64,000 nucleotides of DNA. Origin: Microdochium bolleyi. Its lineage: Eukaryota > Ascomycota > Sordariomycetes > Xylariales > Microdochiaceae. Location: positions 2,795,524 through 2,859,523 of the forward strand of contig KQ964245.1 in the NCBI GenBank assembly GCA_001566295.1, given 5' to 3'. A model generated the notes under the pieces. It searched no databases, was not told the origin of the DNA, and saw nothing but the letters and a program-made list of their open reading frames with translations. Positions within the stretch are counted from its first letter, which is position 1. Each line of letters begins with the position of its first letter. Shown here piece after piece: positions 48,037 to 58,159 of the stretch. Position numbers and translations under genes: made by a program.

Positions 48037-49176
48037 ATGCCTGGAGTCGACCTGCAACCCGTCCGGGCGGACGACACTCGCGTCCTGGGCCAGGATCCCC
48101 TCATCCCGCCTGCCCTGCTCATGTCCGAGATCCCGCTCTCGGCCAGCTCCCTCGACACCGTCGTCAAGGGCCGCCGCGATGCCGCCGACATCATCATGGG
48201 CCGCAACGACCGCCTGCTCGTCATTGTCGGCCCCTGCTCCATCCACGACCCGGCCATGGCCATGGACTACATGAACCGCCTCAAGGCCGTCGCCGACCGC
48301 CTCGCCGACGATCTCTGCATCGTCATGCGCGCCTACCTCGAGAAGCCCCGCACCACCGTCGGCTGGAAGGGTCTCATCAACGACCCCGAGATCGACAACA
48401 GCTTCCAGATCAACAAGGGCCTGCGCATCTCCCGCCAGATGTTCGCCGACCTCACCAGCGCCGGCATGCCCATCGCCAGCGAGATGCTCGACACCATCTC
48501 CCCGCAGTTCCTCGCCGACCTCATCTCCGTCGGCGCCATCGGTGCCCGCACCACCGAGTCGCAGCTCCACCGCGAGCTCGCGTCCGGCCTGTCCTTCCCC
48601 ATCGGCTTCAAGAATGGCACCGACGGCAGCCTCGGTGTCGCTATTGACGCCATTGGCGCTGCCGCCGCGCGCCACCACTTCATGGGTGTCACCAAGCAGG
48701 GCCTGGCCGCCATCACCCGCACCGCCGGCAACGAACACGGCTTCGTCATCCTCCGCGGCGGCACGCGCGGCACCAACTACGACAGCGACAGCGTCAAGGG
48801 TGCTAAGGAGGTCCTGGCCAAGAAGGGCCAGAAGATGGCAATCATGATCGACTGCTCCCACGGCAATTCAAACAAGGACCACAAGAACCAGCCCAAGGTC
48901 GCCAGCGTCGTGGCAGACCAGCTCCGCGGCGGCGAGTCGGCCATCATTGGCGTCATGATCGAGTCCAACATCAATGAGGGCAACCAGAAGGTGCCAGCCG
49001 AGGGCCGCTCAGCCCTGAAACCTGGCGTCAGCATCACGGACGCCTGCATTGACTGGGACACCACCGTAACCGTCCTTGACGACCTCGCGAGTGCTGTGCG
49101 TGCGCGGAGAGAGAAGAATGGTGCCGTCGACAGCAACGCTGCGGATCACAAGGCTACGCTCCTTGAAGAGGACTAG
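48037..49176 (+). CDS. 3-deoxy-D-arabino-heptulosonate-7-phosphate (DAHP) synthase
   Basis: A single exon encodes 379 aa, the usual type I (AroFGH/Aro3-Aro4) length. It condenses phosphoenolpyruvate and erythrose 4-phosphate, the first step of the shikimate pathway. Motifs seen are VIVGPCSIHD, YLEKPRTTVGWKGLINDP, GARTTESQLHRELASGLS, GFKNGTDGS, HFMGVTKQG and DCSHGNSNKDHKNQ, carrying the metal- and PEP-binding residues. The ATG at 48037 is chosen because upstream codons lie in the CA-repeat leader. Features of both the Phe-inhibited and Tyr-inhibited fungal isozymes are present, so the feedback class is left open. Codons are strongly C-ending, suggesting high expression. Confidence 0.96.
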   Translation: MPGVDLQPVRADDTRVLGQDPLIPPALLMSEIPLSASSLDTVVKGRRDAADIIMGRNDRLLVIVGPCSIHDPAMAMDYMNRLKAVADRLADDLCIVMRAYLEKPRTTVGWKGLINDPEIDNSFQINKGLRISRQMFADLTSAGMPIASEMLDTISPQFLADLISVGAIGARTTESQLHRELASGLSFPIGFKNGTDGSLGVAIDAIGAAAARHHFMGVTKQGLAAITRTAGNEHGFVILRGGTRGTNYDSDSVKGAKEVLAKKGQKMAIMIDCSHGNSNKDHKNQPKVASVVADQLRGGESAIIGVMIESNINEGNQKVPAEGRSALKPGVSITDACIDWDTTVTVLDDLASAVRARREKNGAVDSNAADHKATLLEED

Positions 49177-49544
49177 GTGTCCGACCGAGCCTGGCTTTAG
49201 TGAGCGCTCAAGATTGCGCTTTTGCTACAACAATTCGTCGCTCTCCTCAAAAAGTTTGTGTGTTTCGAGGATACACCTCTGCCACCCATGCATGGGGTGG
49301 TGGTCACGACAACGAGGCGTTCTAGGCTGGACATTGGGAAACGTGTGCTGTTCTCTTCTGGGATTTGGTTTGGATTTACGACGGCGAAGATATCATGCAC
49401 GAGGTCTGCTGTTTAGCGCACATGCGAGATGTAGAGATAGTACAAGACTTTGCGAACAATGACTTGATTCCGCTTGCAAGCATCAGGCTCAATTGTGACC
49501 ATGCTGATGAGTGAACTGCCCCCGAAGCACCGGAGAAACTCTCG
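49177..49544. other. Tail-to-tail intergenic region
   Basis: This is the 3' flanks of DAHP synthase and the membrane protein gene. No feature was recognised. Confidence 0.6.
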
Positions 49545-50178
49545 CTATCTGGTGTCCGTGTCGCGCGAGCTGTTGGAATCGTGCAGTGGCGCGTATGTGC
49601 CGCGGTTCTGGTTGCCTGCGGAGGGTGAACTGTCAGCTCCAGGGCGACCAGACACACCCCCAGCTGATGCCAACTGGTTCGCCTCGCGGTGCTCCACGAG
49701 CCTCCTGACGGCGGCCCAGGCGAGGAGCCCGGTTGTGCCGAGGATGAAAGCCCAGACTATGATCTCGTCCTTGCGACTATCGCGCTGGAAACAGGTCGCA
49801 ACAGTATCGGTCTCTTCGGCGCCCTTGCATATGGGGAGATTGTGCGACAGGCAGAAGGCGCGGGTGCATTGCGTGCACGAGGCCGAGGCCGAGCGCTCGG
49901 GGAGGGGGTTGGGCCTAGCCTCCCAGTGTGTGTCGCGGAGTTCCGGTGCTGGTGAAGACGACTCGGGACCGAGCCGGATGAGGGTGCTGTTCTTGAAGCA
50001 GGTACACTTGCAGAAGGTGGGAGCAGCTGTGCGAGAGGACGAGGGCAGGTCAGCAAGATGGTCGCCATCAGGAATGGGGGAAACGCCGCATGTCGCCATT
50101 ACCTGCTTGTGATAGGGCTGGCCAGAGGGCCAGGAGGCCCGCGAGCAGAAGCCAGAGCCTGTGGTTGACGTGCAGCAT
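49545..50178 (-). CDS. Small Cys-rich type I membrane protein
   Basis: Two exons (50178-50103, 50026-49545) encode 185 aa. An N-terminal signal peptide (LWLLLAGLLALWPALSQA) is followed by a Cys-rich lumenal part: FCKCTCFKNSTLI, then CTQCTRAFCLSHNLPIC and TCFQRDSRKDE. A single membrane helix follows (IIVWAFILGTTGLLAWAAV), then a short Ser/Gly-rich cytosolic tail. Splicing at GTAATG joins the signal peptide to AAPTFC in frame. The Cys pattern suggests a small disulphide- or metal-bound ectodomain in the secretory pathway or plasma membrane. I believe similar proteins are widespread in filamentous ascomycetes, but no function is known to me. Confidence 0.85.
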
Positions 50179-50612
50179 GGCGGAAGCTGTCTCGGTGATG
50201 GCAAGGAGCAAGGCCCGAGTCGGAAGTGGCCTGGGGGTGGACGTGGACCCAAGCCAAGCTCATTAGGTCAGCGTCAGCGAGTGGCTCCCGAGGTCCCAAG
50301 TCTCGCGCGCTGGATGTCGAAAGTCACTGTTGGTGACCGGTACTTTGGTGTGGCTCGGGCTCCAGAGGACGTTACCAGGTGTGGCTGATGGAAGCATGTC
50401 TCGGCCATGTACCCGCTCTCAGCTCAACCCGACCGCAAAGCACCCCTGCTCCCAGGCCAATCCACCGAGCCTCGCCAGCGCGGGCTCCTCGCGCGTGCAT
50501 CCAGGAAAAAAAGGCAGCAGCACACCAACCAATCGTGGGCCCGCGCAACCGACCACAACGACGTCCCAACCACACCGAGCTCGGCAACATCAGCGCCCAG
50601 ACAGAGCTCACC
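50179..50612. promoter_or_regulatory. Bidirectional promoter with two CCAAT boxes
   Basis: A 434-bp head-to-head interval lies between the Cys-rich membrane protein and mL50. CCAAT occurs at 50457-50461 and CCAATC at 50529-50534, about 150 and 80 bp before the mL50 ATG. HAP-type control is plausible for a mitochondrial ribosomal gene. Confidence 0.4.
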
Positions 50613-51792
50613 ATGCGACGCATATCACGTCTTCGGCAGACCGCTGGCCAATTCGGCAGCCGGCTTACGGCAACACGACCATCCACGACAGGCTCGAGGT
50701 TCATGGATTACGCCCCGCGCTCCCCACGGCGTGCAGTCTCCTGCCCCGACAAATCACAACCGGCCGGAGCCCGATTCCTGTCGACGACATCTATCAGGCG
50801 CGATGACCAGGCGTTACCAAAGAGCCTGGTACCAGAAGACGAGGCTGGTCTGGATTCTGACCTCGCCACGCAACTAGACAACACTCCCTACAGACCACCG
50901 CCTGTAGCGTCGGAAGCCGAGGACCCGGAGAGCATTTCTGATCCAACATATGTTCCTGCGACGAAGGGCGACACCCTTGACACAGTTGGTGGTCTTACCG
51001 GCTGGTGGGAGAGTTCGGCAAACTACAAAGAGAGCTTCCAGAGCTTCAAGCCGCGCCGCAAGATTTCGGAGACTGCGGCTCTTCGTCTCGCTCTCCGCCG
51101 TGCGGTCGTTGAGGCTCTCGCCCTCCGTCAGGCTGGTGCTAACAGCCTGATAAACGGCTCGTGGCCCATCGGTGGTCAGCAAGAGCTTCGTCGTTCGCTC
51201 TCGGTCGCTGTCGCGGCAGACGGAAGTTTGTCCGGTGACTTCCAGGCTGTCGTTACCGATCTGCATGCCGCAGAGGACGGGCTCGTTGTGCCACCAAGCG
51301 CCAAGTCAATGTTGCAAGCAGTCCCCGATGCGGCCGACTCTGCCTGGGAGACTCTGGTGCTTTCAGACATGGCCCTCAAGTTCGCCGTAAGTCCTCGCTC
51401 CTGCCTGGGCGCACCAATGCCACCACCTGGCCTCATGCTAACAGCTGCGATCTCGTCGACAGGTCTCCAAGCGACTCTTCCAATTAACTGGTCAGCGCAT
51501 ATCTGATTTCCAGCTTGGCAGCACAACAGACGTGAAGTCGATTTTGGCCACCGTGCAGAAGGCCCCCAAGGCACGAACCCTCGCTGAAGAGATTGAGATT
51601 CGCCGCCCGGAACTCTTACGCGTGCCAAATATCACATTTGCAGCCAAGCGGGTCACTCGCGGAGACAAAGACAAGTCCTTGGGTCGTTTTAAGGTCATTG
51701 AGGAGGAGTTCCGAAAACGAGACCTGCCTCTCAAGGGCCACGACTTTGCGGAGAAGAACAAGGAGCTCAAGCGACACCAAGGTGGAGCCTAG
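50613..51792 (+). CDS. MRPL50: Mitochondrial large-subunit ribosomal protein mL50
   Basis: Two exons (50613-51386, 51463-51792) encode 367 aa. The start MRRISRLRQTAGQFGSR and the following Arg/Ser-rich, acid-poor stretch ending ARFLSTTSIRR form a mitochondrial targeting sequence. The conserved core includes GLTGWWESSANYKESF, ALRLALRRAVVEAL and, after splicing, VSKRLFQLTGQRISDFQLGS, matching the fungal mL50 family. The C-terminus is rich in basic and acidic residues (KVIEEEFRKRDLPLKGHDFAEKNKE in outline). The function is structural, in the mitochondrial 54S subunit. The ATG is the first one in frame that gives a presequence; the frame is open further upstream through promoter DNA. Confidence 0.85.
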
Positions 51793-52316
51793 GCGACTGT
51801 GGGAAACTGCACACCCATTGGCTTCTGTGTTGCGATATCAGCTCGGGCTACTTTCGACCCGGCGTGTATCTCTCGGCTTTCATAGAGCTGCAGTGTACAT
51901 TAAAGAGGGCCCTTGACGAGGCCATGTATTTTATGACAGGATCTGCATATCATGACGGTGACGGATATAGGCGGACACCCATGAATCAATACACTGCATG
52001 TACAATTTTTCAAGGCGTATCATGATAAAACTGTGAACCTCTGGGTGGAAGGCATATCCATTGGCCATAATTTGCTGAATAAGAACGTGGCGATGAATGT
52101 TATAGTGCCGAGGTGAGGTACGGTAAGGCTTGGACTCGCTACTGCTCTGAGGGCCGAGTTTCACTTTCAGGCGTCAGGCAGCAACGAACTCCTGGGATGA
52201 CGAAAGATTTCAGCGCATGAGGTTGCTCGAGATTCATCTTCAACAGGAGTGAGATCATTTTCAACAACGTCAGCAACACACTGTCCGTTGTAGCGCCGCA
52301 TATCATCGGCCGTTAA
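51793..52316. other. Tail-to-tail intergenic region
   Basis: This is the 3' flanks of mL50 and the thioesterase gene, AT-richer than the coding flanks. No feature was seen. Confidence 0.6.
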
Positions 52317-53783
52317 TTAGCCCATGATGTTGCCGTCAGCAGCAACACGCTTGCGTTCCTCGTTCGATTGCGTGTTCTCTTGGCGGTGCTGTACGTCGCC
52401 AAGGCGGACTCTGCGCCGGGCGTCCACGTACATCATGTACTCCTGGTATGTGTGTGGTAAAACCTTGACGTCTTTGGGCACCGAGAAGGTATAGTTGAAC
52501 TGTCCCGTAGGCTTCGCTACGCCATGCTCGACGTCGCGGACCTTGCTGTCTACACGCACATGGACGCGGGTGACTGGATTCTCCGGGTCTGCCTGTTTGC
52601 CCTCGGAGCCGTCCTGGTCGATCAAGGGCGGATCTGTGTATACGATTGTGGCGGTGAGATAGAGGACCGAGCCTACAGGCACCGGATTGCGGAAGGTGCA
52701 CGGATCCGCGCTGATGAACGTGGGCCGAGCATGGGCAAAGGAGGCAGCACAGCAGAATGCAAGCTCGAAGGTCTGCTTCATGTGGAAGCCCCCAAATATC
52801 ATGGTCTGATGGCGGTTGCGATACTGAGGCTGCATGATGGACGCGTCCGAGACCTGTGTCTTGGCCATGGCGATGACATTGGACGGTTGGCGCAAGGGAT
52901 TGTTGGGGTCGTGGTACTCGACCTGCCGGCGCCAGATGTTGTGTACCAACGTGGACTCGTCGTCATTGGGTTCTGTCTCGAGCAGGGAGATCTTAGCAGC
53001 CTCCTTCTTGGCCTGCGATTTGGCTTCTCCTTGCTCAAATATTTGCTTCTCCTCGGGCGTCTCGCAGATAAGGGCCGGGATCTTGGTGGGTTTCTTAGTG
53101 GAAGGGTCGAGCGCGACCATGGTGAATGTGCAGGTGAGCAGCACATCTTCGGGCTTGCTAGGCTCGTTGTCGTTCCGAGCCTTGGCAACCTTGCAGGTGA
53201 TCTCGACACTACTGCGGCCCGTAGCGTACGTGACCTGGCCACTGTACTCGAGGTCACACACCTCTGTAAGGGGACGGGAGATGGTGACCCTGTCGAGCGC
53301 CGCAGTCACTGTCGTGACTCCAGGCCCAGTATGTTTGTAGACAATGATGCCGGAGAGGGCGTCCAGGTCCATCAAAATCGTGCCGAGCCGGATGTGCCCG
53401 CTCGAATTGATGTACGAGTCTGAGAGCCAGGGATCCTGGGCTAATGGCAGCACGACACGATGGTAGCTGTCCTTCATCCGCTTCGGCGACAGGTCACGCT
53501 CGTGTAACACCTCGCCGTCCCGGCCGCCAGGCGATTTGCCCTCCCTCTGAGCCTTGAAAGCCTCAATCCATGGTGTGGGCAGCCGGTCGTCAATCAGACC
53601 TCGGAAGACGCCGTCCGTCTGGAGTTGTGGAGTCGTGCGGATATGCCGGCGAGAGCCGAGCACCTGGGCCCATGGACTCGGTTGTGCTGTGAATCTGCAT
53701 GAGCGCGGCAGGTAAGACGCCTCAGGAACTGACACCCGGAGTAGCCGGGCTGTAGAGCGGTTTCTGTGTGCTAGAGCGCTCAT
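52317..53783 (-). CDS. Mitochondrial double-hotdog acyl-CoA thioesterase (ACOT9-like)
   Basis: An intronless frame of 488 aa starts at ATG 53781-53783. A longer frame upstream begins only with GTG. The Arg/Ser-rich N-terminus (MSALAHRNRSTARLLRVSV) looks like a mitochondrial presequence. Two hotdog-fold halves follow. The first, near 120-240, has INSSGHIRLGTILMDLDALSG and the strand TYATGRSSVEITCKV. The second, near 300-430, has GGFHMKQTFELAFCCAASF and VGSVLYLTATIVYTD. This duplicated layout is typical of ACOT9/ACOT10-type enzymes, which hydrolyse acyl-CoA to free acid and CoA in mitochondria. The chain-length preference cannot be read. Confidence 0.88.
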   Translation of the reverse strand: MSALAHRNRSTARLLRVSVPEASYLPRSCRFTAQPSPWAQVLGSRRHIRTTPQLQTDGVFRGLIDDRLPTPWIEAFKAQREGKSPGGRDGEVLHERDLSPKRMKDSYHRVVLPLAQDPWLSDSYINSSGHIRLGTILMDLDALSGIIVYKHTGPGVTTVTAALDRVTISRPLTEVCDLEYSGQVTYATGRSSVEITCKVAKARNDNEPSKPEDVLLTCTFTMVALDPSTKKPTKIPALICETPEEKQIFEQGEAKSQAKKEAAKISLLETEPNDDESTLVHNIWRRQVEYHDPNNPLRQPSNVIAMAKTQVSDASIMQPQYRNRHQTMIFGGFHMKQTFELAFCCAASFAHARPTFISADPCTFRNPVPVGSVLYLTATIVYTDPPLIDQDGSEGKQADPENPVTRVHVRVDSKVRDVEHGVAKPTGQFNYTFSVPKDVKVLPHTYQEYMMYVDARRRVRLGDVQHRQENTQSNEERKRVAADGNIMG

Positions 53784-54076
53784 TGTTGCGACTGATCGGC
53801 GACTGTACAAGGCCTGTGCTGTGCTTGTGCTGTGCCGGGGGTGGTTATGATATCCGTCGAGTCTGTTTGCGTTGTCCCTAAGACCAGAAGTCACGGATGG
53901 CCGCGGATGAGCAGTCCGGGTCCGAGATCCGGGTGGTTCCGGATCACCAGCTATCGGAGCGGTGATTGTTCTCGGGCGAAGTGTGCCGAAGGCCGGGCGG
54001 CGTTATTTGACGCTACCTTAGATATGCACTTATCAAGTCAAAGGCACACCCGCATAGATGCATACTACAGCTGGGT

Positions 54077-55885
54077 TCAGATCACGGACACAGCCAAGTT
54101 GACTAAATGTCCGAGGCCATCGCATCCAGCATACCACACCGACAGAGCCTGCCGCCCTGCCAATCCGGCCTGGTAAGCATCAGCAAGATCGCCAATTGTC
54201 GTGATGGTCATAGCAGACAGTGCTTCGGTCTCCGCACATTCCTCCCGCCACTCAGCTTCAGTTCTCGCTTCCCAAAGAGACTTCGGTGCCGGCAGAGGCA
54301 TCTCACGACAGCCCTGGACACCAGGGCACCAGATGCCATGCCGGATATCAGCTACCCGACTTATGACAAACCACAGACATGCTAGTCTATTTGCGTGTCC
54401 ATATTCAGTCAGCGACTGCCATGTACTGCCCTTGCCTCGTAAACTAGAGACCTGTGCGGAGCAGAAGTGCCTCAAATTCCGCGGTGCGTTGTGAGCTGAC
54501 TAGCTCCAAATGACTTACCTGCGACGTGTTTCGTCATATACCCAATCGGCCCACGAGGTGTCCCGATGGGGGCTCATCATGAGCAGCACGCTCTCAAACT
54601 CAACCAGAGCTATAGATTTGATGCAAAGTATCTGTACAGGTTGGTCAGAATTCTCGGCTCTGTAGGCAAAGCACATCTGTCGGTTGCACACATACCTGGT
54701 GAACACGGAGAGATTGAAGGTCAACCGCAAGGCCCGGTGATTTGTCGTCCAGGATCTGCATCAAGATGTACATGAGATCCGCTTGAATCTGGCTTAAGAT
54801 GTCCGTCTTCGAGGAGGAGTCGATGTTTGCACAAAAGTGCGACTGCTGAATGCTGATCCTAGACCAGACCTCGTGGCGCTCGCCTTGGTTTGTAGCCATG
54901 AATAGCTTGGCAATATCGGCACACTCTGTTAGAGCCTCGGGCGGGTTGTGGTTACTGCCGCAAAATCGGTGGATCATGGGGGGGGCTGTCCTCGGGCGTG
55001 TCATCATCTGCGGGAAGGCTCGCAGGCCATCCAGGATGAGCCTGCTGCTCTGGCAGAATACTGCATCTTGGCGAATCACGTCCAAGGGCCGCACGACGTG
55101 ATGATGCTGCAGCGAAGGAGGAAGCCTGTACCCGAACCTGGGGATTTGGTTGCGAATCAAACTGTGCAGATCAGCACGCAACCTCAGGGCAAGGTCCACA
55201 CCCGGTGAAACTTGCTGGGGACGCGCCGGGCCGTAGCACTCAACGGATGCCGAGTCTGGGCCGACACTCGGCGTTGGCTCCAAACCGGTTCGGAAACCCT
55301 GGATGGTGCTAACTGACGGGGAAGACAGCCCAGACATGACGGTGCCCATGACGACCAGGGCCACGTTGGATATATCACGGCCGCCATTGCAGGAACGGTA
55401 GAAGGCCAGCAGGTCTTCGACATTAACCTCCTGAAAGGTGGCCTGGGCTATACTTGCAACCTCGGCGTCCCCGGGTATGGCCTCGAACTTTTTTGGCTCC
55501 GGAACGGCCTGGCCTGAGAGAACACCGACAGGGCCGCACGCGTCCCTCGTGTCTTGCACTGCTGCCAGGGTAGCTGTGTGCTGGCTGCGCTGTTCCCAGC
55601 TGCATGAGATGGCCCTCGCAGTGCAGCGCGTGCAGGGACGGCCAAACGAACACTTGAGCTTGGCGGCACTGCAAGCGAGGCAGGATCGCAGACGCTTGCG
55701 AGGTCGCTTTTGAGCCTGGGCACAGTATATGACATGTCTCTTGTATGCGGGAGCTGGAGCCGTAGGTGATGGTTAGGCAGAATGCCGATTGGCGCGGTGA
55801 GGGCTGTGGACATACCACTGGTGTAAGGCTTATCGCAGATGGAACAGGTGAGGGCTGTTTTGAGCTGGGCGGGCAGAGAGTCCAT
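54077..55885 (-). CDS. C2HC plus Zn(II)2Cys6 fungal transcription factor
   Basis: Four exons (55885-55816, 55753-54696, 54631-54519, 54443-54077) encode 535 aa. The N-terminus MDSLPAQLKTALTCSIC starts a C2HC finger completed across intron 1 (CDKPYTSAPAYKRHVIYC). A basic linker, QKRPRKRLRS, is followed by the binuclear cluster CLACSAAKLKCSFG...CTRCTARAISC. The remainder resembles the fungal-specific regulatory domain: RLACLWFVISRV, LPAPKSLWEARTEAEW, and the terminal CDGLGHLVNLAVSV. It should be a nuclear DNA-binding regulator. The third intron (54518-54444) was placed because it restores this C-terminal block. Without it the protein would stop at 54515, losing 121 residues. It sits next to a same-strand MFS transporter. 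Confidence 0.85.
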
Positions 55886-56340
55886 GGCTGCTTAGACGAG
55901 GATCTGAGATTACAAGATGCGACGTTGCAGGAGGAGAGGTGGCTGAAGCAGTAGGGCACAGTCGAGTTGTGAGTAGTGGTAGGAGTGACGGAAAGAGTGT
56001 CATGCGCCTTTTGGGTCTACGTGTTTGCGGTCATACGGCACAATGTCAAGGCGTACAGAGACGGCCGATGGGACGCAACAACACTGAACCATCACTGTGA
56101 TCTCTTTCGGTACCTAACGAAATAATGAGAACTTCACCAATCTATCGAGGATGGTGATCGGATATCATGTTGCGATTAGAGCAGTGGGGGGATGCAAGGA
56201 TGGGCAAGCTGACGGCTTTCCAAACGGCACCGGGTTTAACGGTCGACGTCAGCTGGAGCGTGCCTGCCGAGCAAAGTGGACAGTTGTAGTGCGGGCCGAC
56301 TGTCCCAAAACAGGGGCAATGCCAACAGCCTTGCAACACA
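55886..56340. other. Intergenic between MFS and transcription factor genes
   Basis: Both neighbours are on the - strand, so this is the MFS 3' flank and the regulator's promoter. Nothing else was recognised. Confidence 0.6.
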
Positions 56341-58159
56341 TCAGTCCAGCTCGACCTGTGTCAACTGGTGCATAGCCATGCTATAGCTGGCAAAGGGACT
56401 GCGCCGCCGCAAGGCCTTGCTGTAGCGCAGGAAGATGAACGCTGCCGTGCCAAAGACGAGAGAGACACCGGCCAGGACCGAGCCGGCTCTATTGGCGTCG
56501 AGCCGGGCGTACAGGGCGTGGGCGGCGAGGGGCATGAATCCCGAGATGAGGGCGCGGGTGAGTGCGAGCCCGGCAAAGACGGACGCGCTGTACAGCATGT
56601 ACGAGTCGGCAAGGTAGCCGCTCAGGCTGTGTGCACTCTCGTTCACAGCGAAGCCAATGGGCACCAGGCTCAAGGTCGGCACTGCCCAGTGGACGCTCGT
56701 CGCCGGCGGCACGCTCCACGCAAACCAGAAGAGCCCCAGGGTGAGCGCCGGCCCAGCATACATAAATCCTCTCATCTTGTCCTCTCTGTCGCCGGTGGTA
56801 CTGGAGTCAATATCCTCTTGTGTCCTTCGGGGGAGAGGGGGGGGGGGGGGGGGGGGAAAGGAGGTCCTGCTCACGGTTCAACGTGTTTCCCTGCCGCTTG
56901 CAGCTGGTCCACCTGCTTGATCTCGGCGAACCGAGGACCCAGCGTCACAAGCACGCCCACGGCAACCGAGAGGAAGACGAGCGATGCCTCCGAATTGGTG
57001 AAGCCCATGGTGCTGTAGATGCCGCTTATGGACTCGGTGAGGAGATACACCACGCTCCAAGAGATGCCCGACGTCAGGGCCACCAACATCACCAGCGGCT
57101 CCGTTACGAGAATCTGCATGGGCCGTACAACCACGATCCTGGTCCATGCTTGCCGGTTCTGGGCCACGTCTGCATTGGTCCAGCGTAGGTCTGCGATTGA
57201 CTTCAGTTCGCGGAGCTCTTCAATCTTCCGACCCAGGAGTACACTCGGCCGGCTCTCCCTCATCGGGAGCAGCGCCACGCTCATGGCCAGCGTGCAGATG
57301 CTGGCACTGTAGTACACCCACTCCCACCCTACACGAGCGATCATGTACGATGCGTATATCGGGCCAAGACACAGCGCAATCGTCGTCGATGAGTTCCAGA
57401 TGATGACCATCCACACCCTCTGCCTGATGTTGAACAAGTCCTCGATACTTCCTGCAATAACCACAGACGGCACGGCCGACGCGAGTCCAGTGATGAACCT
57501 GCCAGCATATATCGTGGCCACGTGCCCGCCCAGCGGAATCACGAGGCAAAATACGCTGAAAAGCAATGAAGAGACGAAGTACGGCCACCATCTACCGGCG
57601 ATCTCGGACAGCGGCGGAATGAAGTAACCACCAACAGCTTGGCCAAGCTGGTACCTGTACGGAGCACCACAGTCAGTCAAACCGAACCCCTCTGTACTGG
57701 TGCATAGACGAAGGACCTGCCATACATGGAGATAAAGGCAAAGAGGACTGGAAGTTCTTCGAGCCCATAGCGAGGCCCAACTTCGCGGGCGACGGCAGCC
57801 TGGGACGTGTTGTTAGCGCAAAGGCTTCCTAATATTGGTGGCTGCAGTCAATGAACTCTCGGAAGACATGCAAACATACACCCGTAGTACTTATGATCGT
57901 CCTGTGTAGCCCAGGTGTCAGCAGAAGCTCACTTCGCGCAACCGCCGTCAACTTACGTATATAGCTCCAGTAGGATAATCAAGCAGATGGTGTAGAACTT
58001 CCTGCCAGAGTTCCAGTTGCGCGGATGGTCAGCGCTGCCAGGTAACCAGCATATGAGACCGTGTGCATCCCTCTGAAGGCCATGTGCACATAGTATGGTG
58101 GCTTCGTCGCTGGTGTATTCTACCACTGCCTCACTGTTTCTGGTGGCTTCTCGGATCAT
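56341..58159 (-). CDS. MFS drug/metabolite transporter (DHA1-like)
   Basis: Five exons (58159-57957, 57901-57880, 57799-57717, 57654-56875, 56824-56341) encode 523 aa. The cytosolic N-terminus ends HPRNWNSGRKFY, the usual DHA1 pre-TM1 motif. About twelve hydrophobic helices follow, including YQLGQAVGGYFIPPLSEIAGR (TM2 and motif A region), FITGLASAVPSVVIAGS, and IALCLGPIYASYMIARVGWEW with the motif C position. A central loop (LLGRKIEELRELKS) divides the halves, and TM10-12 are encoded by exon 5. It would export small molecules by proton antiport at the plasma membrane; the substrate is unknown. Exon 2 is just 22 nt. The last intron is 50 nt and 40% one C homopolymer. Confidence 0.87.
56837..56856. 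repeat. G20 homopolymer inside the last MFS intron
   Basis: Twenty consecutive G on the + strand form a C20 tract in the transcribed strand, sitting inside the 50-nt intron 56825-56874. Confidence 0.95.

Noticed and set aside
47893..48861. 322-codon minus-strand frame
   Set aside because: It is antisense to the DAHP synthase coding region; it arises from strong third-position GC bias.
52524..53423. 299-codon plus-strand frame
   Set aside because: It is the antisense shadow of the thioesterase gene.
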